Origin: an uncultured Lachnospiraceae bacterium
GTDB lineage: Bacteria; Bacillota; Clostridia; Lachnospirales; Lachnospiraceae
Direction: 5' to 3'
Length of the DNA stretch: 64,000 nucleotides
NCBI GenBank assembly: GCA_905233695.1
Contig: CAJODN010000003.1
Span: forward strand, 1,542-65,541
Shown: in pieces, positions 9,391 through 18,418 of the stretch
Layout: each line of letters opens with the position of its first letter
How positions within the stretch are numbered: position 1 is the stretch's first letter
Notes under the pieces: generated by a model
The model's database searches: none
The model's input: only the letters and a program-made list of their open reading frames with translations
What the model was told of the DNA's origin: nothing
Program-made: the position numbers and the translations under genes

Positions 9391-11298
9391 ATGAGTAATA
9401 GCAAGAATTATACTTATATAGAAGAAAGTTACGATGTAGTAGTAATAGGTGCAGGTCATGCGGGTTGCGAGGCCGGGTTAGCTTCAGCACGTCTTGGTAA
9501 GAACACAATTGTATTTACCGTCAGTATGGATTCCGTTGCTATGATGCCTTGTAATCCCAATATCGGCGGAACCTCCAAGGGACATCTTGTTCGCGAGGTT
9601 GATGCCCTGGGCGGTGAAATGGGTAAAAATATCGATAAAACATTTATCCAATCCAAGATGCTTAATAAATCAAAGGGACCTGCCGTTCATTCACTTCGCG
9701 CCCAAGCAGATAAAGCTATGTATTCCCTTGAAATGAGAAAGACTCTTCAATCTCAAGAGAATCTGACTCTAAGGCAAGCCGAAGTATCGGAACTTATTGT
9801 TGAGGATAATGAAGTTAAGGGAGTTAAGACATTTTCAGGGGGAACATACCACTGTAAATGTGTGATTATTTGCACCGGAACGTATCTATCATCTCGCTGT
9901 CTCTATGGTGATGTTATTGAATACACAGGTCCCAACGGTCTTAAGTCTGCGGATCATCTTACTGATTCTCTAAAGGATAATGATATCAATATTATGAGAT
10001 TCAAGACAGGAACTCCTGCTCGTATTGACGGAAGTACCATTGATTATTCCAAGATGGAAGTTCAGAACGGTGATGATGAAATAATTCCTTTTTCATTCAC
10101 AACCGATAAAGAATCTATTCAAAAGGAACAGGTTTCTTGCTATCTCACTTATACCAATGAGAAGACGCATGAGATTATTAGAGAAAATCTTGATAAATCT
10201 CCTATTTATGCCGGAATTATCGAAGGAACGGGTCCTAGATATTGCCCCTCAATCGAAGATAAAGTGGTAAAATTCAGCGATAAGTCACGTCATCAGTTAT
10301 TTGTAGAGCCTGAAGGCCTCTATACCAATGAAATGTACATAAGCGGAATGTCAAGTTCTATGCCGGAGTCTGTTCAATATGATATGTATCGTACTGTCCC
10401 CGGACTTGAGAATGCCAAAATTGTAAGAAATGCTTATGCGATTGAATATGATTGTATCAATGCGACTCAACTTAAAGCTTCACTTGAGTTCAAAAATATT
10501 AAAGGATTATTTGCGGCAGGTCAGTTCAACGGAAGCAGCGGTTATGAAGAAGCTGCGGCTCAGGGAATAATTGCAGGAATTAACAGCTCTAGATTAATTG
10601 ATGAAATGGAACCGCTTATTCTTGATAGAAGTGAGTCTTATATCGGAGTTCTTATTGACGACCTTGTGACGAAGGAAACTAAAGAGCCATATCGCATGAT
10701 GACAAGTCGTGCCGAGTACAGATTACTCCTTCGTCAAGACAATGCTGATCTTCGTTTAACCAAGATTGGATATGAAGTTGGTCTTATTGATGTAGATAGA
10801 TATAAAAAGCTTTGTGAGAAAGAAAGACTTATTGAGGAAGAGATAGAAAGAGTTAAGTCTGTTAATATCGGCGCCAATAAAAAAGTTCAGGATTTGTTGA
10901 CGGCGAATGACAGTATTCCTCTTAAGTGCGGAGTTAAACTTTCTGATCTTATAAGAAGACCGGAACTTAATTATGATATCCTCTCTCCCATTGATGAAGG
11001 AAGACCTACTCTTCCATTTGATGTAAGGGAACAGGTAAATATTAATATTAAGTACGAAGGTTATATTGAGAGACAGATTAAGCAGGTTGAAGATTTTAAG
11101 AAGCTGGAGTCTAAGATTATTCCGGAATCCGTAGATTATAATGATGTAACTTCCCTTCGACTTGAAGCAAGACAGAAATTAAATGAACTTAGACCCAGAA
11201 GTATCGGTCAGGCATCTCGAATATCCGGGGTGTCTCCTGCCGACATTTCCGTTCTTCTGATTTATCTTGAGCAGGGGAAATATTTAGATAAAGAATAA
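9391..11298 (+). CDS. mnmG: tRNA uridine-5-carboxymethylaminomethyl modification enzyme MnmG (GidA)
   Basis: MnmG is the FAD-dependent partner of MnmE in wobble-uridine modification. The N-terminal Rossmann motif [12 protein letters not shown] and the signature [24 protein letters not shown] are present, followed by [11 protein letters not shown] and the conserved C-terminal helical domain. The 635-residue length is standard. It starts at ATG after GAGGATA. Confidence 0.98.
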   Translation: MSNSKNYTYIEESYDVVVIGAGHAGCEAGLASARLGKNTIVFTVSMDSVAMMPCNPNIGGTSKGHLVREVDALGGEMGKNIDKTFIQSKMLNKSKGPAVHSLRAQADKAMYSLEMRKTLQSQENLTLRQAEVSELIVEDNEVKGVKTFSGGTYHCKCVIICTGTYLSSRCLYGDVIEYTGPNGLKSADHLTDSLKDNDINIMRFKTGTPARIDGSTIDYSKMEVQNGDDEIIPFSFTTDKESIQKEQVSCYLTYTNEKTHEIIRENLDKSPIYAGIIEGTGPRYCPSIEDKVVKFSDKSRHQLFVEPEGLYTNEMYISGMSSSMPESVQYDMYRTVPGLENAKIVRNAYAIEYDCINATQLKASLEFKNIKGLFAAGQFNGSSGYEEAAAQGIIAGINSSRLIDEMEPLILDRSESYIGVLIDDLVTKETKEPYRMMTSRAEYRLLLRQDNADLRLTKIGYEVGLIDVDRYKKLCEKERLIEEEIERVKSVNIGANKKVQDLLTANDSIPLKCGVKLSDLIRRPELNYDILSPIDEGRPTLPFDVREQVNINIKYEGYIERQIKQVEDFKKLESKIIPESVDYNDVTSLRLEARQKLNELRPRSIGQASRISGVSPADISVLLIYLEQGKYLDKE

Positions 11299-11340
11299 TC
11301 GTTTATGATTATATTTTTTGTTATAATGGAGTAATTAGTT

Positions 11341-12594
11341 GTGAGTAAAAAATTAAATTACAATTTAATAAATTTACAGAAAGGACTAGACTGGTATGAT
11401 GTATCATATGACGATGCTAAGATAGATAAGCTTATCACTTTCTATGAAATGGTAGTAGAAAAGAATAAGGTTATGAATCTTACCGGTATAACTGACTTTG
11501 ATGAATTTGTCGATAAGCATTTTCTTGATTCTCTTGCAATTAATAAAGCCTATCCTGAGATTAAAGACGGGATTAATGTAATTGATGTTGGAACAGGTGC
11601 CGGCTTCCCGGGAATACCTCTTGCCATTATGTTCGAGGATTCTCATTTTACATTATTCGATTCTTTAAATAAGAGAATGAACTTTATTGATGAAGTTGTT
11701 GATGCTCTGGGTCTTACTAATGTCGATACTTTATGTGGTCGAGCTGAGGACTTCGGTAAGGATTCTTCTTACAGAGAAAAGTATGACTTATGTGTAACAA
11801 GAGCTGTGGCAGAGCTTAATGTTCTATCTGAATTAACTTTACCCTTTGTTAAGGTGGGAGGTAAGCTTATTGCATATAAGTCTTCTAAGTTAAATGATGA
11901 ATTAGTATCATCAATAAATGCCATATCTACATTTGGCGGTAATATTAATAAGATTGCTAAGGTCGATATTCCAAGCTATGATTATTCTAATGAGATTGCA
12001 ACAGTAGGTGAATCCTCTGCTGATACTTCTAAAATATTTCGCATTGCTTATGATAGGAACCTTCTTATTATTGATAAGGTTACTAATACTCCGGATAAAT
12101 TTCCTAGGAAGGCAGGAATACCTAAGAAGCGTCCGCTTAATTTTGTAAGTGGGGTTTATAGGGAAGGTCTTTATTGGCCATTAACGAAGGACGTTGATGG
12201 TGTTATAAAAATTAATGATTTTAAGACACGTAAGATGATTATGTGTTCTACGGATTACACTCATAATTATGATGAAGCTAACACGCTTTTATATATTGTA
12301 TCTGAGAGGGACTTTATAAATTATCTTGAAGTTGAAGAAGAGGTTCTTAAGAAATATGATTATACTAATGTAGGTAATGTTCCGAATATTAATGAGGAGT
12401 GTCAAAGAAGATTAGAACTATATGAGAATGAACTTGTAAAGCATGCAATCGATGCTACAGTAATTCCTATTGTAAAATATGAGATTGATAACTTCTGGCC
12501 ATACGAACACTTGGGTCTTGGATATTGTCATCATTGCGGAGCGAAGTTAGATACAAGTAGATTCTGTCCTAAGTGTGGAGTGTCTTGGGTTTAA
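11341..12594 (+). CDS. rsmG: 16S rRNA m7G527 methyltransferase RsmG with an added C-terminal zinc-ribbon region
   Basis: Residues 1 to about 266 are RsmG, which methylates G527 of 16S rRNA: KNKVMNLTGITDFDEFVDKHFLDSL, SAM-binding IDVGTGAGFPGIPL (about 81-94), and the usual C-terminal PRKAGIPKKRPL. Canonical RsmG stops near there. This protein runs 150 residues further through an unfamiliar alpha/beta-looking region and ends with two CxxC pairs (YCHHCGAKLD...FCPKCGVSW, residues 396-412), a probable zinc ribbon. The function of the extension is unknown. The GTG start follows a GGAGT site. Confidence 0.9.
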   Translation: MSKKLNYNLINLQKGLDWYDVSYDDAKIDKLITFYEMVVEKNKVMNLTGITDFDEFVDKHFLDSLAINKAYPEIKDGINVIDVGTGAGFPGIPLAIMFEDSHFTLFDSLNKRMNFIDEVVDALGLTNVDTLCGRAEDFGKDSSYREKYDLCVTRAVAELNVLSELTLPFVKVGGKLIAYKSSKLNDELVSSINAISTFGGNINKIAKVDIPSYDYSNEIATVGESSADTSKIFRIAYDRNLLIIDKVTNTPDKFPRKAGIPKKRPLNFVSGVYREGLYWPLTKDVDGVIKINDFKTRKMIMCSTDYTHNYDEANTLLYIVSERDFINYLEVEEEVLKKYDYTNVGNVPNINEECQRRLELYENELVKHAIDATVIPIVKYEIDNFWPYEHLGLGYCHHCGAKLDTSRFCPKCGVSWV

Positions 12595-12643
12595 TTATTA
12601 TAATTTGATGAGGTTTAATTTGGTAAGACGTTTAATATGAGAC

Positions 12644-12693
12644 TTTATACAGAAGTACCCTCATTGAAAACAAGAGGGTACTTACTGTATAAA
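12644..12693. terminator. Bidirectional terminator between convergent genes
   Basis: A long two-part stem (TTTATACAG then GTACCCTC, pairing with GAGGGTAC then CTGTATAAA) lies between the plus-strand rsmG and the minus-strand hydrolase, which converge. A/T-rich flanks on both sides are consistent with bidirectional termination. Confidence 0.65.
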
Positions 12694-12713
12694 TGTTTCA
12701 TTACTTATTACAC

Positions 12714-13640
12714 TTAATCTATTATTTTTTTTATTTCTATTAAGGTCTCATTCGGATTCTCATAGTGTGGTACAATACTTGAATCACTTATTGAAACAAC
12801 TTCTATATTCTTATTTATACTCATGTATTCATCTATAACATAGTTAGTCTGCTGGTCACCTTTTACCAGATAGATATTTTTTACTTTCGGTAACACATCT
12901 GTAATATCACATGACACATAGCTTGTTGTCTTACATGCATAAAGGAATCTTCCTTTACTGTGATTAAGATGAGATGCTTCGTAACAAGCTTCCGTTATCT
13001 CATCAACAACATCAGCGTTAAAAATGTGAGCCTCAAGTTTATCTTTTATTCTCTCTTCAGTCACCATACAATTATATATTGTTGCTCCGAAGATAGGTGT
13101 ATATAATAATCTCTTCTCGAACAGTTTCATTCTTGTTGTACGAAGCGGCATTTTGTCAATCATTGCCGGATTAATAAGAATTATTTTATTGAATAATTCT
13201 TCCATGTATTGAGTCATTATTATGATTGATGCAGAATCTTTACTTGCAATTACATCGCACTTTTCTTTTATTATTTCTTCACAGAAGTTACTTATTAGTT
13301 GTACAAATGTATAAGCTGTATATGTTATATCCGGTTTGTCTGAAAGCCCGCATCCGATAAGATCTATAGAATACACAGTATGATTTGCAGCCAATTCATC
13401 TTCAATCATCTTCCACTCATGACTTGATGATAATACGCTTAAGTCATGAACAAGAAGAACCGCCGGACCTTTTCCTTTAACATTGTAATGAACGGCTCCC
13501 TCTTTCCATGTGTAATAATATCCTTCATTTATATTAAGCTTGAACTTTTTTGCCTTTTCATTGACGATTCTATTGAAGACTTCCAATGTGGCTATTGATA
13601 GAAATCCTATGGCTACACCTTTATAAAAATTTTTCATCAT
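12714..13640 (-). CDS. Alpha/beta hydrolase-fold protein with unusual nucleophile elbow
   Basis: A 308-residue alpha/beta hydrolase-like protein with an N-terminal hydrophobic segment (FYKGVAIGFLSIATLEVFNRI) that probably anchors it in the membrane. The fold is readable: PAVLLVHDLS at the oxyanion strand, YSIDLIGCGLSDKP, and a C-terminal acid/His part (LVKGDQQ, VPHYENPNETL). The expected GxSxG elbow reads VIASKDSASIII, so the usual Ser is not obvious; an Asp may occupy the site or the protein may be inactive. Substrate unknown. It points against its neighbours. Confidence 0.75.
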   Translation of the reverse strand: MMKNFYKGVAIGFLSIATLEVFNRIVNEKAKKFKLNINEGYYYTWKEGAVHYNVKGKGPAVLLVHDLSVLSSSHEWKMIEDELAANHTVYSIDLIGCGLSDKPDITYTAYTFVQLISNFCEEIIKEKCDVIASKDSASIIIMTQYMEELFNKIILINPAMIDKMPLRTTRMKLFEKRLLYTPIFGATIYNCMVTEERIKDKLEAHIFNADVVDEITEACYEASHLNHSKGRFLYACKTTSYVSCDITDVLPKVKNIYLVKGDQQTNYVIDEYMSINKNIEVVSISDSSIVPHYENPNETLIEIKKIID

Positions 13641-13779
13641 ATTACGCTTCTCCTTTTTATGTTTATTAATATAATTATATTAGATATGCCATTCTTTTAC
13701 AATGAAATGTATCAGTAAAAAGGATTTTCTATATATCTTTTTACGGATATAGGATATAATAATTATAGTTATAAAAGAA

Positions 13780-14292
13780 ATGGCGGTAATTATTATGGAT
13801 GAAATCAGAAGATTTTTTGTGAAAATGCTAGATGAACTTAACAGAAGACTCGACTCTCTTACTATTGAAGGCAACGAACTTGATATAAGTATCAAGGAAA
13901 ATTCAAGATTTCTTGAAGTTCTAAGTAAAGAGAGTGAGGTTCCTTTCTCTGAATTTACTCCCAGGGATCTGTCTTATAAGAATGAAAAGCGAATAAATGA
14001 ACTTAAAGAAATAGTAGATTCCCAGAATAAAGATAAAGAAAATCTCGATACTGAGATAGATGATATTAAGAAAAGAATAGATGAGATTAATAATTTGATT
14101 AAGATATTGGATGAAAAGCAGGATAGTGGAGAGGATAATACTTCCAATCAAGCTATTCATTCTGAAGATGATATATCAGATATTAGTACAGACAATAATA
14201 TTAAATCCTCCTTAGAAAATATTAATTCATATCTTCCGGCAGATCCTATGAGAGCCAAAATCGAATTGAAAAATATAATAAATAATCTGTAA
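13780..14292 (+). CDS. Hypothetical coiled-coil protein upstream of parS
   Basis: I do not recognise a family. The 170-residue protein has no signal peptide or TM segment and is highly charged. Residues from about 10 to 115 have heptad-like spacing typical of a coiled coil (LDELNRRLDSLTIEGNELDIS; NEKRINELKEIVDSQNKDKE). An acidic Ser/Asp/Asn linker follows, then a short C-terminal helix (DPMRAKIELKNIINNL). An internal Met at residue 6 is an alternative start. A TATAAT lies 20 nt upstream. It sits 40 nt before the first parS, so a chromosome or cell-cycle role is possible but unproven. Confidence 0.6.
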   Translation: MAVIIMDEIRRFFVKMLDELNRRLDSLTIEGNELDISIKENSRFLEVLSKESEVPFSEFTPRDLSYKNEKRINELKEIVDSQNKDKENLDTEIDDIKKRIDEINNLIKILDEKQDSGEDNTSNQAIHSEDDISDISTDNNIKSSLENINSYLPADPMRAKIELKNIINNL

Positions 14293-14331
14293 AAATTTTT
14301 ATATACAAGATGTTGAGGTTCACTTTTGAGA

Positions 14332-14347
14332 TGTTTCACGTGAAACA
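14332..14347. promoter_or_regulatory. parS centromere site 1
   Basis: TGTTTCACGTGAAACA, a perfect 16-bp palindromic parS as bound by Spo0J/ParB in Firmicutes. It lies about 1.5 kb upstream of parB and 40 nt after the coiled-coil gene. Confidence 0.97.
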
Positions 14348-14441
14348 TCTCTCTTTTTATGTTTCTCAGAAGGTATAAATATACAATATTTTGTATTTTT
14401 GAATTATATTATATACGATAATTTGTATTTATATATATGAG

Positions 14442-14457
14442 TGTTCCACGTGAAACA
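14442..14457. promoter_or_regulatory. parS centromere site 2
   Basis: TGTTCCACGTGAAACA, which matches the TGTTNCACGTGAAACA parS consensus. It is 110 bp centre-to-centre from site 1, so the two could nucleate ParB spreading together. Confidence 0.95.
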
Positions 14458-14733
14458 TTCAACTTACAATCTGCTAAACATCCATTCGCACAACAACATA
14501 TTGATATTGACCCTCATTTTCAAGACAAAATGATTATAAATATAGGTAGAATTGATAATTCTGTAATGATATAATACCTTCTGTGTTAGGAGAAATAGAC
14601 ATTAACATCGGTTATGGTTGTATAATACTATCCTAATATCATTTTCCTCAAGCGTTAGTATATGTTAGTAATCGTAAAATGAGGGGATTTCCCAACACGG
14701 ATGTTGGGAAAAGGCAATCATTGTTAAAACCCG

Positions 14734-14986
14734 GATTATGACCTTCCGCTTTCCGATTGGTCTATATATTTATAACAGATGTTCTGCGCTAAGAAGATAT
14801 TGTGATTAAGGTCTACGTTGCTAGTTACGTATGACGGGAACCAGCGATTAATCCTCCGTCCGGTCAGTAATCGCTTTCTCGCGACATCCATGTCGCTCGA
14901 TTCCTTCACTGAATTAATCACTAATATCTTCTAAAGCTTGAACAAAATGGTTATAAATATATAGCCAATCCGGAAAGCTGGTAATC
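14734..14986. repeat. Long-hairpin element E1 (copy upstream of parA)
   Basis: An outer stem of about 29 bp joins GCTTTCCGATTGG...TTTATAAC on the left with its near-complement GGTTATAAATATATAG...GGAAAGC on the right. An inner stem pairs AGAAGATATTGTGATT with AATCACTAATATCTTCT. Conserved unpaired blocks GTTCTGCGCTAA, GTGATTAAGG, TACGTTGCTAGT and AAGCTTGAAC match element E2 downstream of the DUF4446 gene. E1 has an extra internal part with two more hairpins (AGCGATTA/TAATCGCT and GCGACATCCATGTCGC). Confidence 0.8.
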
Positions 14987-15072
14987 AGAATAAAGTAAAA
15001 TAGATACACATAGATTAACGGTATATAAGATACACATAATACACTATAATTCATCACTGAAGGAGATTATAA

Positions 15073-15840
15073 ATGGGAAAAATTATTGCAATTGCTAATC
15101 AAAAGGGTGGCGTTGGAAAGACAACAACATCTATCAATCTGTCAGCTTGTCTTGCTGAACTTGGCAAGAAGGTACTTGTTATCGATCTGGATCCTCAGGG
15201 AAATTGTACCAGCGGATTCGGTATCGAGAAAGAAGAAATCGAAGATACGGTATACGAACTCATACTTAATGAATGTACGGTCAAGACAAGTATGATGACC
15301 CCTGACGGTATTGAAAATGTCACAATTATTCCTTCCAATGTCAATCTTGCCGGTGCCGAGATCGAGCTCCTTGAATTCAACGAGAAGGAATATGTTCTTA
15401 AGAATTCCATAGATTATGTTAAGGACGATTACGATTATATTATTATCGACTGTCCTCCTTCACTCAATATGCTTACGGTAAATGCTATGACGACAGCCGA
15501 TTCAATGATAATTCCGATTCAGTGTGAGTACTATGCTCTTGAAGGAATCGGACAATTGATTCATACTATTGACCTTGTACAGAAGAGACTTAACTCGAAA
15601 CTTAAGATTGAAGGTGTGGTATTTACAATGTATGACGGAAGAACCAATCTCTCGAAGGACGTTGTAGATAATGTTAAGAATAACCTCCAGGCACACATTT
15701 ACAATACCATTATTCCGAGAAATGTATCATTGGCCGAGGCTCCTTCTCATGGACTTCCCATCACACAGTATGATAATAAGTCGCAAGGTGCGAAGAGCTA
15801 TATGAACTTGGCGAAGGAAGTTATAGAGGGGGTTAAGTAA
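15073..15840 (+). CDS. parA: Chromosome-partitioning ATPase ParA/Soj
   Basis: ParA (Soj) is a deviant-Walker ATPase that works with ParB-parS in chromosome segregation and tunes DnaA activity. The deviant Walker A KGGVGKTT lies at residues 11-18, the DPQGN motif at about 41, and DYIIIDCPPSL in the middle. The 255-residue length is standard. A GAAGGAGA ribosome-binding site precedes the ATG. The stop overlaps the parB start by 1 nt (TAATG), so the two are translationally coupled. Confidence 0.97.
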   Translation: MGKIIAIANQKGGVGKTTTSINLSACLAELGKKVLVIDLDPQGNCTSGFGIEKEEIEDTVYELILNECTVKTSMMTPDGIENVTIIPSNVNLAGAEIELLEFNEKEYVLKNSIDYVKDDYDYIIIDCPPSLNMLTVNAMTTADSMIIPIQCEYYALEGIGQLIHTIDLVQKRLNSKLKIEGVVFTMYDGRTNLSKDVVDNVKNNLQAHIYNTIIPRNVSLAEAPSHGLPITQYDNKSQGAKSYMNLAKEVIEGVK

Positions 15841-16718
15841 TGGCAAAAAAAGGCGGATTGAATAAGGGACTCGGAAAAGGAATAAACGTATTAATTCCCG
15901 AAACAAAAGAGACAGTTGAGGCAAGTGACGGAATCCTTGAAGTCGATATTAATAAGGTTGAGCCTGATAAGAATCAGCCGAGAAAACATTTTGATGAAGA
16001 CGAGTTAGCGGCTCTTGCGGATTCCATTAAGCAGCACGGTGTCATCGATCCACTTCTTGTTCAGGACAAGGGTGACTACTACGAGATAGTCGGTGGTGAG
16101 AGAAGATGGCGTGCATCTAAGATGGCAGGTCTTAAGAAGGTACCGGTATATGTTAGAGAATATACCGATCAAGAGAAGCTTGAGATCTCTCTTATTGAAA
16201 ATATTCAGCGTGTCGACCTTGATCCCATTGAGGAAGCGACTACCTATAAGAGACTAATGGAAGAATTTAGCCTTACTCAGGATGAAGTTGCCGACAGAGT
16301 ATCTAAGTCAAGACCGGCGGTAACCAATGCACTTAGACTTCTTAATCTTGCACCGGAAGTTCAGGATATGCTGTCCGAGGGAATAATTAAACCCGGTCAT
16401 GCAAGAGCACTTCTTGGTATTAAGGATACGGAGAGTCAGATTGACTTTGCGAATTCAATAATCGATAATCAGCTTAGCGTACGAGAAGTTGAAAAAGGAA
16501 TTAAGAAGATGCAGGATGGCGGACCGACACCTGCACCTAAGAAGAAGGAATTAGATCCTCAGCTCACTGCAGTATATTCCGAAATCGAAGAGAATCTTAA
16601 GGAGTCTATAGGTACCAAGGTTAAGATTGTTGCAAAGGATAGTGACAAGGGTAAGATTGAGATTGAGTACTACAATCGCGATGAGCTTGAGAGAATAGTC
16701 GACAAGCTTCAAGGCTAG
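15840..16718 (+). CDS. parB: Chromosome-partitioning protein ParB/Spo0J
   Basis: ParB is a CTPase clamp that loads at parS and spreads along DNA. The N-terminal Lys/Gly-rich ParA-interacting peptide (MAKKGGLNKGLGKG) is followed by the ParB/Srx domain with NQPRKHFDEDELAALADSI and GERRWRASKMAG, then the parS-reading helix-turn-helix (LTQDEVADRVSKSRPAVTNALRLL) and a dimerisation tail. It has 292 residues. The matching parS sites are 1.4-1.5 kb upstream. Confidence 0.97.
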   Translation: MAKKGGLNKGLGKGINVLIPETKETVEASDGILEVDINKVEPDKNQPRKHFDEDELAALADSIKQHGVIDPLLVQDKGDYYEIVGGERRWRASKMAGLKKVPVYVREYTDQEKLEISLIENIQRVDLDPIEEATTYKRLMEEFSLTQDEVADRVSKSRPAVTNALRLLNLAPEVQDMLSEGIIKPGHARALLGIKDTESQIDFANSIIDNQLSVREVEKGIKKMQDGGPTPAPKKKELDPQLTAVYSEIEENLKESIGTKVKIVAKDSDKGKIEIEYYNRDELERIVDKLQG

Positions 16719-16789
16719 AACACATAGGACTGCGAAGAGAAAATACATTTACAATAACAGAACAAATGTTCGCATAGAAAGGATTAACG

Positions 16790-17290
16790 ATGGATTTTAT
16801 AACAGGAATGATTGAACAGTATAATGCATTCATAATTATGGGTCTTATATTACTGGTAGTTATACTTCTTATAATAACGATAGTTAATGCTGCTAAGGCC
16901 TCATCTCTTAAAAAGAAGTACAATCTGTTTATGCAGGGTAAGGATGGAAAGTCTTTAGAGGACGATCTCATATTCAGACTTGAACAGATAGACGAGCTAA
17001 TTGAGAGTAACGCCGCCAATGAGAGAAATATCGATCTTATATTTAAGAAGATGAATCTTACATTTGTAAAATACGGTCTCTTCAAATATGATGCTTTGGA
17101 TGAGATGGGTGGAAAGCTTTCATTTACTCTTGCAATGTTAAATGAGCAGAATGATGGATATATTCTTAACGTTGTGCATTCTCGTGAGGGATGCTTCAGC
17201 TATGTAAAGGAAATCATTGCCGGCAATCCTGTCTTGGTCCTTTCACCGGAAGAGCAGGAGGCTTTGGAAGAGGCGTTTTCGAAGGAATAA
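16790..17290 (+). CDS. DUF4446 family membrane protein
   Basis: A 166-residue protein with one N-terminal TM (IIMGLILLVVILLIITIVNA), a charged stretch containing LKKKYNLFMQGKDGKSLED, a helical segment and a C-terminal beta-rich domain (FDALDEMGGKLSF-type motif, here KYDALDEMGGKLSFTLAMLNEQNDGYILN). This is the DUF4446 family, found just after parAB in many Clostridia. The function is unknown; its position suggests a link to segregation or the cell envelope. An AAAGGA site precedes the ATG. Confidence 0.85.
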   Translation: MDFITGMIEQYNAFIIMGLILLVVILLIITIVNAAKASSLKKKYNLFMQGKDGKSLEDDLIFRLEQIDELIESNAANERNIDLIFKKMNLTFVKYGLFKYDALDEMGGKLSFTLAMLNEQNDGYILNVVHSREGCFSYVKEIIAGNPVLVLSPEEQEALEEAFSKE

Positions 17291-17306
17291 TATAGAATAA
17301 TATAAG

Positions 17307-17448
17307 ATGCTTTCCAAATATAATGCGCTTTCATAACGGTCGTTCTTCGCTAATAATATGTAAGTGATTAAGGTGTACGTCGCTGGTCACTAACATATTC
17401 TAAGCTTGAACTTAATTGTTATGAAAGCGCATTATATTTGGAAAGCAT
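17307..17448. repeat. Long-hairpin element E2 (copy downstream of the parAB-DUF4446 cluster)
   Basis: A 142-bp element with perfect 31-bp inverted termini (ATGCTTTCC...TTTCATAAC and complement). Inside are a second stem (AATATGT..GTGA with TCAC..ACATATT) and the blocks GTTCTTCGCTAA, GTGATTAAGG, TACGTCGCTGGT and AAGCTTGAAC shared with E1. The stem sequences differ completely between E1 and E2 while pairing is kept. It begins 16 nt after the DUF4446 stop. No direct target-site duplication was seen. Confidence 0.85.
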
Positions 17449-17486
17449 TGCTGGTTGATACTAATTACAACTACCCCATTACTTTT

Positions 17487-17515
17487 TTGCAAAAACGCTT
17501 CTTATAGTATATAAT
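17487..17515 (+). promoter_or_regulatory. Promoter of the DUF3881-like gene
   Basis: TTGCAA at 17487-17492, a 17-nt spacer and TATAAT at 17510-17515, about 28 nt before the chosen start codon. Confidence 0.7.
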
Positions 17516-17543
17516 AGCATTGTCTTATATATTTAGGAGATTT

Positions 17544-18413
17544 ATGCATAGTTATTTAAGGTCAATAGGATTTAAGAACATAACAAGAGAAAGGCTGTCA
17601 GAGATTCTGTATCTCGCGTCACAAAATCCGACGGGATACGAGATGGCCTTGGACATGGATGGGAATGAGTTCTCAGAGATTCGTTACGAGATAGCACCCG
17701 GAATGGGAGTTGCTGTTCGAGGCGATTATGATGAGAATGACAACTTCAAGGCAGAATACTATTTCCCATATTATGAAGCTGTTCTTAATTCTTCAACTGC
17801 TACTGTACATATAATTAAAGAGTCAGACAGAGATTGTTTTCAGGGTGTGCTTGAAGATAACAATGTTGCGATAGATATAATATTTCATCTGCAAAATATG
17901 ATTCCTTGCCTTCAAGCATTCGACAATACGACGACCGTTGCCCCAGCTAACGTGAGTCTGTGCGGATTATCCCTGGATGCAAAAATCATAATGCCGATAT
18001 ATTCGGACGAATCAATTAAGGCAAAACGATATAAGGCAAAGGTTACAAGAGATAAGCTCGTTGCCAAAGCAAAAGAAGGTGACGCCGATGCCTATGAGAA
18101 ACTGACAATGGACGATATGGAGAAGTACTCTATGATTTCCCGTCGAATTAAGGATGAGGATGTGTTGTCTATCGTTAGCTCAACATTTATGCCAAGTGGA
18201 ATTGAGAATGATAAATATGCCGTTATCGGAGAAATACTTAATTATAAGACGCTTGTAAATTCACTTACAAAGCAGAATGTTTATATTCTGACCATTGACT
18301 GCAGTGATCTTAAGATGGATGTGTGCATTAACGAAGACGACCTCTTCGGTGAGCCTGCAGTCGGCAGACGATTCAAGGGAGTTGTCTGGATGCAAGGAAG
18401 ATTAAATATATAA
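17544..18413 (+). CDS. DUF3881-like protein
   Basis: A soluble 289-residue protein starting MHSYLRSIGFKNITRERL, which resembles the DUF3881 family of Clostridia; the function is unknown. The ORF track begins at a TTG 24 nt earlier, but TAGGAGA lies 4 nt before the ATG at 17544, inside that extension, so the ATG is the likely start. No TM segment or obvious catalytic motif is seen. It has its own promoter and is followed after 5 nt by tRNA-Arg. Confidence 0.7.
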   Translation: MHSYLRSIGFKNITRERLSEILYLASQNPTGYEMALDMDGNEFSEIRYEIAPGMGVAVRGDYDENDNFKAEYYFPYYEAVLNSSTATVHIIKESDRDCFQGVLEDNNVAIDIIFHLQNMIPCLQAFDNTTTVAPANVSLCGLSLDAKIIMPIYSDESIKAKRYKAKVTRDKLVAKAKEGDADAYEKLTMDDMEKYSMISRRIKDEDVLSIVSSTFMPSGIENDKYAVIGEILNYKTLVNSLTKQNVYILTIDCSDLKMDVCINEDDLFGEPAVGRRFKGVVWMQGRLNI

Positions 18414-18418
18414 ACTGT

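Larger units (their letters stand above)
14293..15072. other. Intergenic region upstream of parA: parS sites and structured element
   Basis: This 780-bp gap has no convincing gene. It holds two parS sites (14332 and 14442), an AT-rich stretch with TATAAT-like sites near 14570 and 14618, a small hairpin around CCCAACACGGATGTTGGG (about 14692-14709), then a roughly 250-bp long-hairpin element (listed separately) ending 86 nt before parA. The ORF-track entry on the minus strand here is random reading of the hairpin. Confidence 0.7.

Noticed and set aside
13680-14348. Minus-strand short ORFs around the coiled-coil gene and parS
   Set aside because: They are shadows of a charged coiled-coil gene, and one starts in the parS palindrome itself.
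14736-14921. Minus-strand 61-aa ORF in element E1
   Set aside because: It reads through a long hairpin, has no ribosome-binding site and is absent from E2.
14293-15072. CRISPR array or prophage attachment site near parS
   Set aside because: No regularly spaced repeats, no integrase and no tRNA-end duplication; the inverted repeats belong to E1.
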